Shown: positions 1-7,450, counted from the first letter of the stretch. The stretch is 13,222 bases of DNA from Desulfobacterales bacterium (GCA_030149585.1 JASFBJ010000074.1:1-13222), one strand, 5' to 3'. Numbers and translations: made by a program. The notes: a model not told the origin generated them from the letters alone.

Positions 1-116
1 ATTCCGACTATCAGCGTTGATACCAAAAAAAAGAATTGATAGGAAATTTTAAGAATAATGGACAAGCGTATAATCAAGATTTCCATAATTTTTTAAATCA
101 AAATGTTGGTTGTTGA
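1..116 (+). pseudogene. ISAzo13-type transposase remnant with a frame change at a poly-A tract
   Basis: From base 1 the first frame reads IPTISVDTKKK and then hits TGA at 37-39. If the frame moves back one base at the run of eight A followed by G (25-33), it continues ELIGNFKNNGQAY and stops at TGA 114-116. The joined reading, SVDTKKKELIGNFKNNG, matches what I know of ISAzo13 (Rhodopirellula-type) DDE transposases, where the Asp of this block is a catalytic acidic residue. The 5' part lies outside the window. The C-terminal third expected after this block, with the remaining acidic residues, is absent: none of the three frames from 117 to 219 resembles it. I therefore read it as a decayed, 3'-truncated element. 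The frame change could be a mutation or a former programmed -1 frameshift, since A AAA AAG is the usual insertion-sequence slippery heptamer. Family recognition is from memory of the motif. Confidence 0.68.
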
Positions 117-219
117 AAAGAGCTTAATAAGCTGATAAATATTTATTTTGTTCAATATTCCAGCGTAAAAATCCATATGGTGTGCATTCCCGCGTTAGAG
201 CCCTGGAAAGAGAAATAAT
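117..219. other. Spacer between transposase remnant and ABC exporter genes
   Basis: These 103 bases carry no convincing gene. A small inverted repeat (AGCTT-AAT-AAGCT, 121-133) is too short, and lacks a T run, to be called a terminator. No promoter matching the sigma70 consensus at both boxes is visible. The TTGTTG...GATAAA pair around 109-140 is only a weak match. The ribosome binding site GGAAAGAG (205-212) for the first ABC gene lies at the right end. Confidence 0.5.
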
Positions 220-1980
220 ATGAGTGTTTTGAAAATCAAAACAGGACAAGTCTTTAGTTCAATCCTGCCATATTTTAAGGCTGAGAAAATGACGGTGTTT
301 ACGGGCCTGGCCTGTTTGATTATTGTAGATCTTTTGCTGCTGTGTATCCCGCGAATCATTAAAAGAGCTGTTGATGATCTTACTCTCTACACAATCGATG
401 CTACAGGACTTTTAATTTACAGCAGTTATATTCTGGGTATAGGCATTCTGATTGGAATTTTCCGCTATCTTTGGCGGCGCTGCCTGCTGGGCATGGCCCG
501 CCTGGTGGAAGAAAAACTGCGCAACCGTCTTTTCCACCATCTTCAAACATTATCACCCGCCTATTTTGACCAGATAAAAACCGGAGACCTGATGGCCCAT
601 GCAACCAATGATATTTTGCAGATCCGAATGGCCTGCGGCATGGGACTGGTGGCCTTAAATGATGCTATTGTGCTTGGAACCGCAGCCATTGGTTTTATGA
701 TCTATATCAACCTGAAATTAACCTTGATGGTGTTGATCCCCATGCCTTTAATCGGCCTGGGCTCCCGTTTTTTTTTCAGACAAATGCATAAGCGTTACCA
801 GGCCATCCAAAAATCCTTTTCCGACCTGACCGAAGCCGTGCGGGAACGCTTTGCAGGGATACGCATAATCAAAGCCTATAATATGGCTGAGTTTCAAAAT
901 GCAGGGCTGGAAAAAATTTCAAAAAATTATATCAACAAAAATTTAAAACTGGCCCGTGTCATTGGTATTTTTTTCCCAATGATGATGCTCCTGACCAATC
1001 TGAGCCTTGCGATTGTGTTAATTATAGGTGGCCGTCAAACCATTTTCACCACCATTACACCCGGTGACCTTGTAGCCTTTATCAACTATCTGGGCCTCTT
1101 GGCCTGGCCAATGATGGCCTTTGGATGGGTGGCCAATCTTATTCAGCGCGGCAGAGCTTCCTTAGAACGTCTGGATAAAATATTACAAACCCGGCCAATA
1201 ATCAAAAATTCACCCAGGGCTGTATTTTTTCAACCAGTTAAAAGTCATATTAAAATCGAAAAACTTGGCTTTGCCTATAAAGCCGGCCAAAATGAGGTTT
1301 TAAAAAATATCGCACTGGAAATTCAGGCCGGTCAGACTCTTGGAATCATTGGCCCGCCTGGAGCCGGCAAAACTACCCTGCTCAATTTAATTCCCAGGCT
1401 TTATGAAGCTGGTAAGGGCAGCATATTAATTAATGGAAGTGATATCCGTAAATTTGAAATATCTTCCCTGCGGGCAAATATCTCTTTTATGCCCCAGGAA
1501 CCATTTTTGTTTAACGGTACTATTGAAGAAAATATTAGTTTTAAAGATCCAGCTGTCAGCAAAGAAAACCTGATCAAGGCCGCTCAGGATGCCTGCTTAT
1601 ACAATACCATTCAAACCTTTCCCAAAGGATTTAAAACCCTTGTAGGAGAAAAGGGGGTTATTTTGTCCGGGGGCCAGAAGCAGAGGATTATTTTAGCCAG
1701 AGCGCTTTTAAAAAAGGCTCCTGTTTTGCTTTTGGATGATCCTATAAGCCAGGTGGATACTCTCACTGGAAATGCAATTATTAATATAATCAAAAAACGG
1801 GCTGAACTCCAAACCATTATTATTGTCTCACACAGGCTGGCCGCTATTCGCTTTGCAAATCAGATTATAGTGCTTGATCAAGGCATTATAACCGAGACCG
1901 GCAGCCATGACGAACTGTTAAAATTTAATGGATATTATAAAGAAGCTTACCACTTACAGGAAATAGCAGATGCAATTTGA
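220..1980 (+). CDS. ABC exporter subunit A (MdlA/TM287-like, degenerate-site half-transporter)
   Basis: A 586-residue half-transporter of the ABCB/type IV exporter class: an inner-membrane export subunit that pairs with the next gene product, substrate unknown. The N-terminal 320 residues hold about six membrane segments (first two near 24-45 and 63-83). The nucleotide-binding domain follows: Walker A GPPGAGKTT (378-386), Q-loop Gln426, signature LSGGQ (482-486), Walker B LLLDD (503-507) and switch His538. The residue after the Walker B aspartate is Asp507, not the catalytic Glu, as in the degenerate-site subunit of heterodimeric exporters such as TM287/288 and E. coli MdlA. GPPGAG is also a slightly unusual Walker A. 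ATG 220 has GGAAAGAG 7 bases upstream and is the natural start. The stop overlaps the next gene by 11 bases, implying translational coupling. Confident on family; whether it exports lipid, drug or peptide is not visible. Confidence 0.93.
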   Translation: MSVLKIKTGQVFSSILPYFKAEKMTVFTGLACLIIVDLLLLCIPRIIKRAVDDLTLYTIDATGLLIYSSYILGIGILIGIFRYLWRRCLLGMARLVEEKLRNRLFHHLQTLSPAYFDQIKTGDLMAHATNDILQIRMACGMGLVALNDAIVLGTAAIGFMIYINLKLTLMVLIPMPLIGLGSRFFFRQMHKRYQAIQKSFSDLTEAVRERFAGIRIIKAYNMAEFQNAGLEKISKNYINKNLKLARVIGIFFPMMMLLTNLSLAIVLIIGGRQTIFTTITPGDLVAFINYLGLLAWPMMAFGWVANLIQRGRASLERLDKILQTRPIIKNSPRAVFFQPVKSHIKIEKLGFAYKAGQNEVLKNIALEIQAGQTLGIIGPPGAGKTTLLNLIPRLYEAGKGSILINGSDIRKFEISSLRANISFMPQEPFLFNGTIEENISFKDPAVSKENLIKAAQDACLYNTIQTFPKGFKTLVGEKGVILSGGQKQRIILARALLKKAPVLLLDDPISQVDTLTGNAIINIIKKRAELQTIIIVSHRLAAIRFANQIIVLDQGIITETGSHDELLKFNGYYKEAYHLQEIADAI

Positions 1981-3988
1981 TTTTGGATATTCTGAAGAAA
2001 AAAAACTGGGTAAACCCTATGATATCAAATTACTCAGACGCTTATATCCGTTTTCAAAACCCTATCGCGTCTGGTTATTATCTTCCATTTTTCTTATTAT
2101 TTTCATTACCCTTTTGGATCTGGCCCTGCCCTTTTTAATTAAAATAGCCATTGACAGCTATATTATTCCCCAAACTTCAACATCAAAGCAAATTGCTCAA
2201 AACAGAGACTCAGCCAAAGAGCTTAAAATAGCGATTACTGATCAAAAGATTAAAGCCCTTATCCAAAAATATAAGGGTCAAAATCTTTTCAGCATTAAAG
2301 GCGATCAAGCCGGTATCTTATATGCCACTATCCCCTTTGACCGCTTGTCCAGGCTTGATCAAAAGGACCTGAAAATCCTGCGCAAAAAAGATTTAAGTGG
2401 TCTGACAACCATCTTTATATTTTTTTTAGCGGCCGTAGTGCTGAGTTTCAGCTTAAATTTATTCCAATATATAATGATGGAATATGCGGGTCAGATGATT
2501 ATGCATGATTTGCGGATGAAACTTTTTCAACATATTCAGAATCTCTCCCTCACTTTTTTCAATAATAATCCAACAGCCCGTTTAGTAACCAGGGTTACCA
2601 ATGATATCCAGAATATGCACGAGCTGTTCACATCGGTTGTGTCTCTGGTATTTAAAGATCTGTTTTTGCTGGCGGGAATTGCACTTGTGTTGTTGATAAT
2701 GGATTTAAAGCTGGCCCTAATCTCTTTTTCGGTGCTGCCATTTGTAGCCTGGGCAGCCATTGGTTTTTCCTCTAAGGCCCGGGATGCATTCAGAATTTTA
2801 CGAATCAAGGTGGCTGAAATAAACACCAGATTTTCCGAAACCATTGGCGGCATCAAAATTATTCAATCCTTTACCAAAGAAGATAATAACTATCGCAACT
2901 TTCAAACCTTAAACCATGAAAATTTTATAGCCGGCATGCAGCAGGTTAATATTTTTGCTGTATTTATGCCGGTTATTGAGATGATAGGAACCATTGTTTT
3001 AGCAGTTGTTATTTTCAAAGGAGGCCAGGACGTTCTATCCCAGACTATAAGCATTGGCACGCTGGTGGCATTTATTTCCTATATGAAAATGTTTTTCAGG
3101 CCAATTCGGGATCTGGCTGAAAAATATAATATTCTCCAAAACGCCATGGCTTCTGCTGAAAGAATTTTTCTACTGCTTGATAACCAGCAAAAACTCCCTC
3201 TGGCCCATAAAGATTTTGTTGACCAAAAAGTGGCAGCAGGGTCCCTGCAAAAGATCAGCTTTGAAAATGTCTCATTCAGTTATATAAAAAATGAACCAGT
3301 TTTACATAATATTTCCTTTAACATTAAAAAAGGTCAGTCCCTGGCAGTGGTTGGCCCCACTGGTTCAGGGAAAACTTCCATAGCCGGCCTCATGGTCCGT
3401 TTTTATGACCCTGACAGGGGACAGGTTCGCTTAAACGGACATAAACTAACTGCAATATCGCCGGATATCATACGGGAAAAAATCGTGTTGGTGATGCAAG
3501 ATCCCTTTCTTTTCTCCGGCACCATTAAAAAAAATATTTTTCAGCAAAATAAAAATATAACCGCCGCTGAAATAACGGCAATCTTAAAGGTATCCAACTG
3601 TACAAATTTTATTGACCGGCTCCCAAAAGGACTGGATACGGTTTTAGCTGAAGGAGGAACTTCCATCTCAAGCGGCGAGCGCCAGCTCATTGCAATTGCC
3701 AGAGCCTTTGCCGCAAATCCGGATCTGATAATTTTTGATGAAGCAAGCTCCTATATGGATTCCCAGACCGAAGACGGCATTCAAAAGGCTCTGGCTAATC
3801 TTATGACCGGCAGAACCAGTATAATTATTGCCCACCGCTTAACCACCGCCCGTTATGCTGACCGGATTATAGTATTAAAAGAGGGCAGGATTATTGAAAC
3901 CGGTTCCCATGATCAACTCCTGGAACAAAAAGGTTTATATTATAAGCTCAATTATCTGCAAAGCCGTATGGGAATTATAGCCAAATAA
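1970..3988 (+). CDS. ABC exporter subunit B (MdlB/TM288-like, catalytic half-transporter)
   Basis: A 672-residue partner of the preceding half-transporter. Order: a cytoplasmic lead (1-30), TM1 (about 33-57), a long extra-membrane loop (about 65-143), TM2-TM6, then the ATPase domain. ATPase motifs are Walker A GPTGSGKTS (462-470), signature ISSGERQ (566-572), Walker B LIIFDE with catalytic Glu591, D-loop Asp597 and switch His622. The catalytic Glu is intact but the signature is SSGER rather than SGGQ. This is the complement of subunit A: A's Walker B Asp507 would pair with B's altered signature (weak site), and B's Glu591 with A's LSGGQ (active site). The TM1-TM2 loop is about 65 residues longer than in subunit A or, as I recall, in E. 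coli MdlB; by topology it should face the periplasm. AGGAAA sits about 8 bases before ATG 1970, inside the upstream gene. No terminator is evident downstream. Confidence 0.93.
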   Translation: MQFDFGYSEEKKLGKPYDIKLLRRLYPFSKPYRVWLLSSIFLIIFITLLDLALPFLIKIAIDSYIIPQTSTSKQIAQNRDSAKELKIAITDQKIKALIQKYKGQNLFSIKGDQAGILYATIPFDRLSRLDQKDLKILRKKDLSGLTTIFIFFLAAVVLSFSLNLFQYIMMEYAGQMIMHDLRMKLFQHIQNLSLTFFNNNPTARLVTRVTNDIQNMHELFTSVVSLVFKDLFLLAGIALVLLIMDLKLALISFSVLPFVAWAAIGFSSKARDAFRILRIKVAEINTRFSETIGGIKIIQSFTKEDNNYRNFQTLNHENFIAGMQQVNIFAVFMPVIEMIGTIVLAVVIFKGGQDVLSQTISIGTLVAFISYMKMFFRPIRDLAEKYNILQNAMASAERIFLLLDNQQKLPLAHKDFVDQKVAAGSLQKISFENVSFSYIKNEPVLHNISFNIKKGQSLAVVGPTGSGKTSIAGLMVRFYDPDRGQVRLNGHKLTAISPDIIREKIVLVMQDPFLFSGTIKKNIFQQNKNITAAEITAILKVSNCTNFIDRLPKGLDTVLAEGGTSISSGERQLIAIARAFAANPDLIIFDEASSYMDSQTEDGIQKALANLMTGRTSIIIAHRLTTARYADRIIVLKEGRIIETGSHDQLLEQKGLYYKLNYLQSRMGIIAK

Positions 3989-4176
3989 AAAACTGATAAA
4001 AAACTTATTTCTTGCCAAACCAGCAAATCCATGGTAAGGGAGTAAGATTAATTTTAGCTTAATTAAATTAATACCTTCTGGATGAATTAACCGCAAAGGG
4101 GCATGGCAAAATTCGGCCCTGTTATAAATATGACAAATAACTTATCATTAACAAACGACAAGGAGGATTAGAAAAA
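3989..4176 (+). promoter_or_regulatory. fhs upstream region with strong ribosome binding site
   Basis: A 188-base AT-rich gap between the ABC genes and fhs. AAGGAGG (4160-4166) lies 10 bases before ATG 4177: a near-perfect Shine-Dalgarno sequence, consistent with high expression of fhs. No intrinsic terminator follows the ABC genes, so read-through is possible. A promoter probably exists here, but I could not find boxes good enough to place it. TATAAA at 4123-4128 lacks a -35 partner, and the TGGC/GGC pair at 4104-4117 is one base too close for sigma54. Confidence 0.55.
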
Positions 4177-5940
4177 ATGGCGTATAATGCAGTAGAAATG
4201 GCTGACTGGCAGATCTCCGAAGCAGCGGAAAAAAACATGCCTTCCCCGGATGAATGGCGGGATAAGCTGGGTCTTGAAAAAGATGAGATGCTTCCCATGG
4301 GCCGTCTGGCAAAACTTGATTTCCTTAAAATTATTAATCGCCTGCAAGGCAATCCAGATGGTAAATATATTGAGGTTACGGCCATAACCCCGACTCCCTT
4401 GGGAGAAGGCAAAAGCACCACCTCCTGCGGTCTGATGGAAGGCCTTGGAAAACGCGGTAAAAACGTGGGCGGTGCCTTAAGACAGCCATCAGGCGGGCCT
4501 ACCATGAACGTCAAGGGAACTGCGGCTGGTGGAGGCAACTCCCTTTTGATCCCCATGACCGAATTTTCCCTGGGATTAACCGGTGATATCAATGATATCA
4601 TGAATGCCCATAACCTGGCCATGGTGGCAATGACGTCCAGAATGCAGCATGAAAGAAATTATAATGATGAACAGCTAAAACGGCTTACTGGAATGCGGCG
4701 TCTGGATATAGACCCCACCAGAGTTGAGCTTGGCTGGATAATAGATTTTTGTGCCCAGTCCTTAAGAAATATCATCATCGGCATTGGTGGTCGCTTTGAC
4801 GGATTTACCATGCAATCAAAATTCGGTATTGCAGTTGGTTCCGAGTGCATGGCAATTCTGGCGGTTATTAAAGATTTGGCTGATCTTAGACAACGGCTGG
4901 ATAATATCACCGTGGCCTTTGACAAAAGCGGCAATCCTGTGACCACCGGAGATCTGGAAGTTGGCGGGGCCATGACGGCTTTTATGCGAAATACCATCAA
5001 CCCGACTCTTATGTGTACTGCCGAATATAATCCATGTATGGTTCATGCCGGGCCTTTTGCAAACATCGCGGTTGGACAGTCTTCCATTATTGCCGACCGG
5101 GTCGGTCTCAAACTCTTTGATTATCATGTAACTGAAAGTGGTTTTGCAGCAGATATCGGGTTTGAAAAATTCTGGAATGTAAAGAGCCGCTTTTCAGGCT
5201 TAAAACCAAATGTTTCAGTATTAACCACCACTATTAGAGCTCTGAAAATGCATGGAGGCGGCCCCAAGGTTGTTGCAGGCATAGCTCTTGCCGATGAATA
5301 CACCAAAGAAAATCTGGGTCTGGTTGAACAAGGCTGCGAAAATATGGTGCATCATATTAACACCATCCGTAAAGCAGGAATCAACCCGGTAGTTTGCGTA
5401 AACAGGTTCTATACTGACACAGATGCTGAAGTAGCTGTTGTAAAGAAAATCGCTGAGGCAGCCGGAGCCCGCTGCGCAGAATCCAAACACTGGGAATTAG
5501 GCGGAGATGGCGCGCTTGAATTTGCGGATGCCGTAGTTGAGGCCTGCGACGAAGATAATGATTTCAAATTCCTCTATCCCCTTGAAATGAAACTGCGTGA
5601 CAGAGTAGAAATTATTGCCAAGGAAGTCTACGGCGCTGACGGAGTTTCCTGGAGCCCTGAAGCTGAATCCAAGGCCAAAATGCTGGAAGCTGACTCCAAA
5701 TATGATGATTTTGCCACCATGATGGTTAAAACTCATCTAAGCCTCTCCCATGATCCTGTGATCAAGGGTGTACCAAAGGGCTGGACACTGCCCATCAGAG
5801 ATATATTGATTTACTCCGGTGCCAAATTTCTCTGCCCTTGCGCCGGAACTATCAGCCTGATGCCGGGAACCGGTTCCAACCCCGCATTCAGACGAATTGA
5901 TGTGGATGTGGAAACAGGCAAGGTAAGCGGCCTGTTTTAA
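4177..5940 (+). CDS. fhs: Formate-tetrahydrofolate ligase (10-formyl-THF synthetase)
   Basis: A 587-residue cytoplasmic enzyme joining formate to tetrahydrofolate with ATP, giving 10-formyl-THF for purine and formyl-methionine synthesis and for the methyl branch of the Wood-Ljungdahl pathway. That branch may run in either direction in sulfate reducers. Visible family signatures: ATP-binding loop TPTPLGEGKST (71-81), RQPSGGPTMNVKG (102-114) followed by TAAGGG, TGDINDIMNAHNL, GPFANIA, RALKMHGGGPK, and the C-terminal IDVDVETGKVSGLF. It is about 30 residues longer than the roughly 555-560 residue acetogen and clostridial enzymes. Most of the excess is an insert near 150-177 (before DIDP) and a second one after MHGGGPK. 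The block usually written REPSLGP is RQPSGGP here. ATG 4177 follows AAGGAGG. A strong terminator follows the stop, and no other folate gene is adjacent, so it is probably transcribed alone. Family assignment is certain; direction of flux is not. Confidence 0.97.
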   Translation: MAYNAVEMADWQISEAAEKNMPSPDEWRDKLGLEKDEMLPMGRLAKLDFLKIINRLQGNPDGKYIEVTAITPTPLGEGKSTTSCGLMEGLGKRGKNVGGALRQPSGGPTMNVKGTAAGGGNSLLIPMTEFSLGLTGDINDIMNAHNLAMVAMTSRMQHERNYNDEQLKRLTGMRRLDIDPTRVELGWIIDFCAQSLRNIIIGIGGRFDGFTMQSKFGIAVGSECMAILAVIKDLADLRQRLDNITVAFDKSGNPVTTGDLEVGGAMTAFMRNTINPTLMCTAEYNPCMVHAGPFANIAVGQSSIIADRVGLKLFDYHVTESGFAADIGFEKFWNVKSRFSGLKPNVSVLTTTIRALKMHGGGPKVVAGIALADEYTKENLGLVEQGCENMVHHINTIRKAGINPVVCVNRFYTDTDAEVAVVKKIAEAAGARCAESKHWELGGDGALEFADAVVEACDEDNDFKFLYPLEMKLRDRVEIIAKEVYGADGVSWSPEAESKAKMLEADSKYDDFATMMVKTHLSLSHDPVIKGVPKGWTLPIRDILIYSGAKFLCPCAGTISLMPGTGSNPAFRRIDVDVETGKVSGLF

Positions 5941-5964
5941 AAAAAATAAATTGACTATTAACTT

Positions 5965-5998
5965 AAAAAAGGCCTGAAGATTTTTCAGGCCTTTTTTT
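5965..5998 (+). terminator. Rho-independent terminator after fhs
   Basis: An 8-bp stem GGCCTGAA / TTCAGGCC (5971-5978 with 5984-5991) encloses a 5-base loop GATTT. It is flanked by six A on the left and seven T on the right (5992-5998), which can extend the stem and supply the U-tract. It begins 25 bases after the fhs stop codon. Because A-runs flank the left side too, it could also stop transcription coming from the right, but no minus-strand gene ends here. It separates fhs from the next plus-strand gene. Confidence 0.95.
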
Positions 5999-6000
5999 AT

Positions 6001-6095
6001 TCATGTTAACTATTTTTGCTTAGCAACATTAGGCACTTTGATTTTCTTTTCGTGAATGAGTTGACAAGCAAGCCTTTATTTTCATAAAATAATTT
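6001..6095 (+). promoter_or_regulatory. Sigma70-type promoter and putative leaderless start for the CheX-FliN fusion gene
   Basis: TTGACA at 6061-6066 is a perfect -35 box. TAAAAT at 6085-6090 matches the -10 consensus at five of six positions, with an 18-base spacer. A start site 6-8 bases after the -10 box would fall at 6096-6098, exactly on the ATG of the following gene. The 20 bases before the ATG contain no Shine-Dalgarno-like purine run. An 11-base palindrome, TTGCT-T-AGCAA (6016-6026), lies upstream of the -35 box and might be an operator, but it is short and unproven. Box matches are direct observations; leaderless transcription is inference. Confidence 0.65.
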
Positions 6096-7448
6096 ATGGA
6101 TAAACTCAACAAAATTGATATTAAAAAATCAATCTCCAAGACCGTTCTTGATATATTTGACACCATGCTTTCACTGAAAGTTGAAATGGTTGACGCTGTC
6201 ACAGATCCTGATCTTGATAAAACCAGACTCGTTGGGTCGATTAATTTTTCAGGAGAGGTGGTCGGGGTTTCCAGTATTCATGTCAGCAAAAAATATTCAC
6301 GCGTTTTGACGGCTTCAATGTTAGGTATAAAAATCGATGAAATTAAAGATGAGGAAGAAGTTAAGGATGTGATTGGAGAAATCAGCAATATGATAACAGG
6401 CAATCTAAAATCAGATTTTTTAGATGCTGGATTAAATTGTATTATCTCTACGCCGTCTATTACCTATGGTGATAATTTTGTTGTTGACCCACCTAACATC
6501 ACAACACCCCAAAAGTTTATATTCAATCATAAGCAATATGATTTTGTAATTGAATTATATATTAAAGAGGAAAGCCTTCCAGAAGGGAAAAAACTTGAAT
6601 CAACTGATTTGTCTAATGATCTTATTCAGGAAAAAATAAACTCTGTAGATATTGGAGTTACTATTATCAATTCCGTCATAGATGTATATTATACCATGTT
6701 ATCCATGGAAATTGAACGTACTGAGGAAATACCTGCGTCTGTTATGGAAACAACGCGTACCGTCGCATCAGTAACTTTTGCAGGCGATGTTGATGGTATT
6801 TTTAATATCCAGGTTAATGACGACTTTGCCAGGATAATGACCATGGCCATGCTTGATATTGAGGAAAATGAGATTGAAAGCGATGAAGAAGTTTATGATG
6901 TATTGCGTGAGATGAGTAATATGATCGGAGGAAATCTTAAATCCCAGTTTGTTGATGCCGGTCTTATGTGTGAACTCTCTACTCCATCAATAACAAGTGG
7001 TCTTGATTTTAAAATCGAATCTTTAAACGTCACATCCCCGGAAAGCTTTGTCTTCCGCTATAAAGACCACGCAATTGTAGTGGAGGCGGGTGTTAAAAAA
7101 GATGAAAAAGAAGAGCCATCTCAAGAAGAAATCAACGCCCAAAAAAAGGCTTCAAAAAAACCTGACCAGGAAGCCAAAGAAAATGAATTCCAAAATCTTG
7201 ATATTCTTCTTAATATACCCTTGGGGATTACAGTCGAGCTTGGCCGCACCCAAAAAAGTATTTCTGAATTATTAAAACTGGGTCCTGCATCCGTGGTTGA
7301 GTTCTCACAGATTGAAGGGGAACCGGTTAATATTCTGGTTAACCAAACCTTAATTGCCAGAGGAGAGGTTGTGGTTGAAAAAGAAAAATATGGTATCCGT
7401 ATCCTTGAGATTATCAGCCGCCAGGACCGTATAAACAGCCTGCAGTAG
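6096..7448 (+). CDS. CheX-CheX-FliN(SpoA) fusion protein, FliY-like motor-switch phosphatase candidate
   Basis: A 450-residue soluble protein with three domains. Residues about 7-158 and 184-335 are two similar CheX-like domains. Each has the phosphatase ExxN signature, Glu95/Asn98 in GEISNMITGN and Glu272/Asn275 in REMSNMIGGN, followed by a matching DAGL-x-C-xx-STPSIT block (110-122 and 287-300). The copies lie 177 residues apart, so this looks like an internal duplication. A charged Lys/Glu-rich linker (335-366) leads to a full FliN-type SpoA domain (367-443: LLNIPLGITVELGRT, LGPASVVEFSQIEGEPVNIL, LIARGEVVV, YGIRILEIIS). By family knowledge, CheX/CheC domains dephosphorylate CheY-P and the SpoA domain joins the flagellar C-ring; FliY of Bacillus combines CheC and FliN in a comparable way. 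Inference: a switch-bound CheY-P phosphatase, or an adaptor for another phosphorelay. An in-frame TAA two codons upstream and no other start before Met24 fix the ATG, despite the missing ribosome binding site. Domains confident; role not. Confidence 0.85.
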   Translation: MDKLNKIDIKKSISKTVLDIFDTMLSLKVEMVDAVTDPDLDKTRLVGSINFSGEVVGVSSIHVSKKYSRVLTASMLGIKIDEIKDEEEVKDVIGEISNMITGNLKSDFLDAGLNCIISTPSITYGDNFVVDPPNITTPQKFIFNHKQYDFVIELYIKEESLPEGKKLESTDLSNDLIQEKINSVDIGVTIINSVIDVYYTMLSMEIERTEEIPASVMETTRTVASVTFAGDVDGIFNIQVNDDFARIMTMAMLDIEENEIESDEEVYDVLREMSNMIGGNLKSQFVDAGLMCELSTPSITSGLDFKIESLNVTSPESFVFRYKDHAIVVEAGVKKDEKEEPSQEEINAQKKASKKPDQEAKENEFQNLDILLNIPLGITVELGRTQKSISELLKLGPASVVEFSQIEGEPVNILVNQTLIARGEVVVEKEKYGIRILEIISRQDRINSLQ

Positions 7449-7450
7449 GG

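Noticed and set aside
121..133. Inverted repeat AGCTT-AAT-AAGCT after the transposase remnant
   Set aside because: The stem is only 5 bp with A/T-rich pairs and no T run; expected by chance in this AT-rich spacer.
4012..4040. TTGCCA as a -35 box for fhs
   Set aside because: At 16-18 base spacing the -10 position reads GTAAGG/TAAGGG/AAGGGA, too far from consensus.
4104..4117. Possible sigma54 promoter (TGGC ... GGC) upstream of fhs
   Set aside because: The GG-to-GC distance is one base shorter than the strict -24/-12 spacing and the flanking bases match poorly.
4122..5736. Several open frames of 60-166 codons on the minus strand across fhs
   Set aside because: They are antisense shadows of a confidently identified gene, with no ribosome binding sites or recognisable domains.
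7090..7275. 61-codon plus-strand frame within the CheX-FliN gene, Lys-rich
   Set aside because: It is the +1 shadow of the charged linker; the Lys richness comes from the A-rich codons of the real frame.
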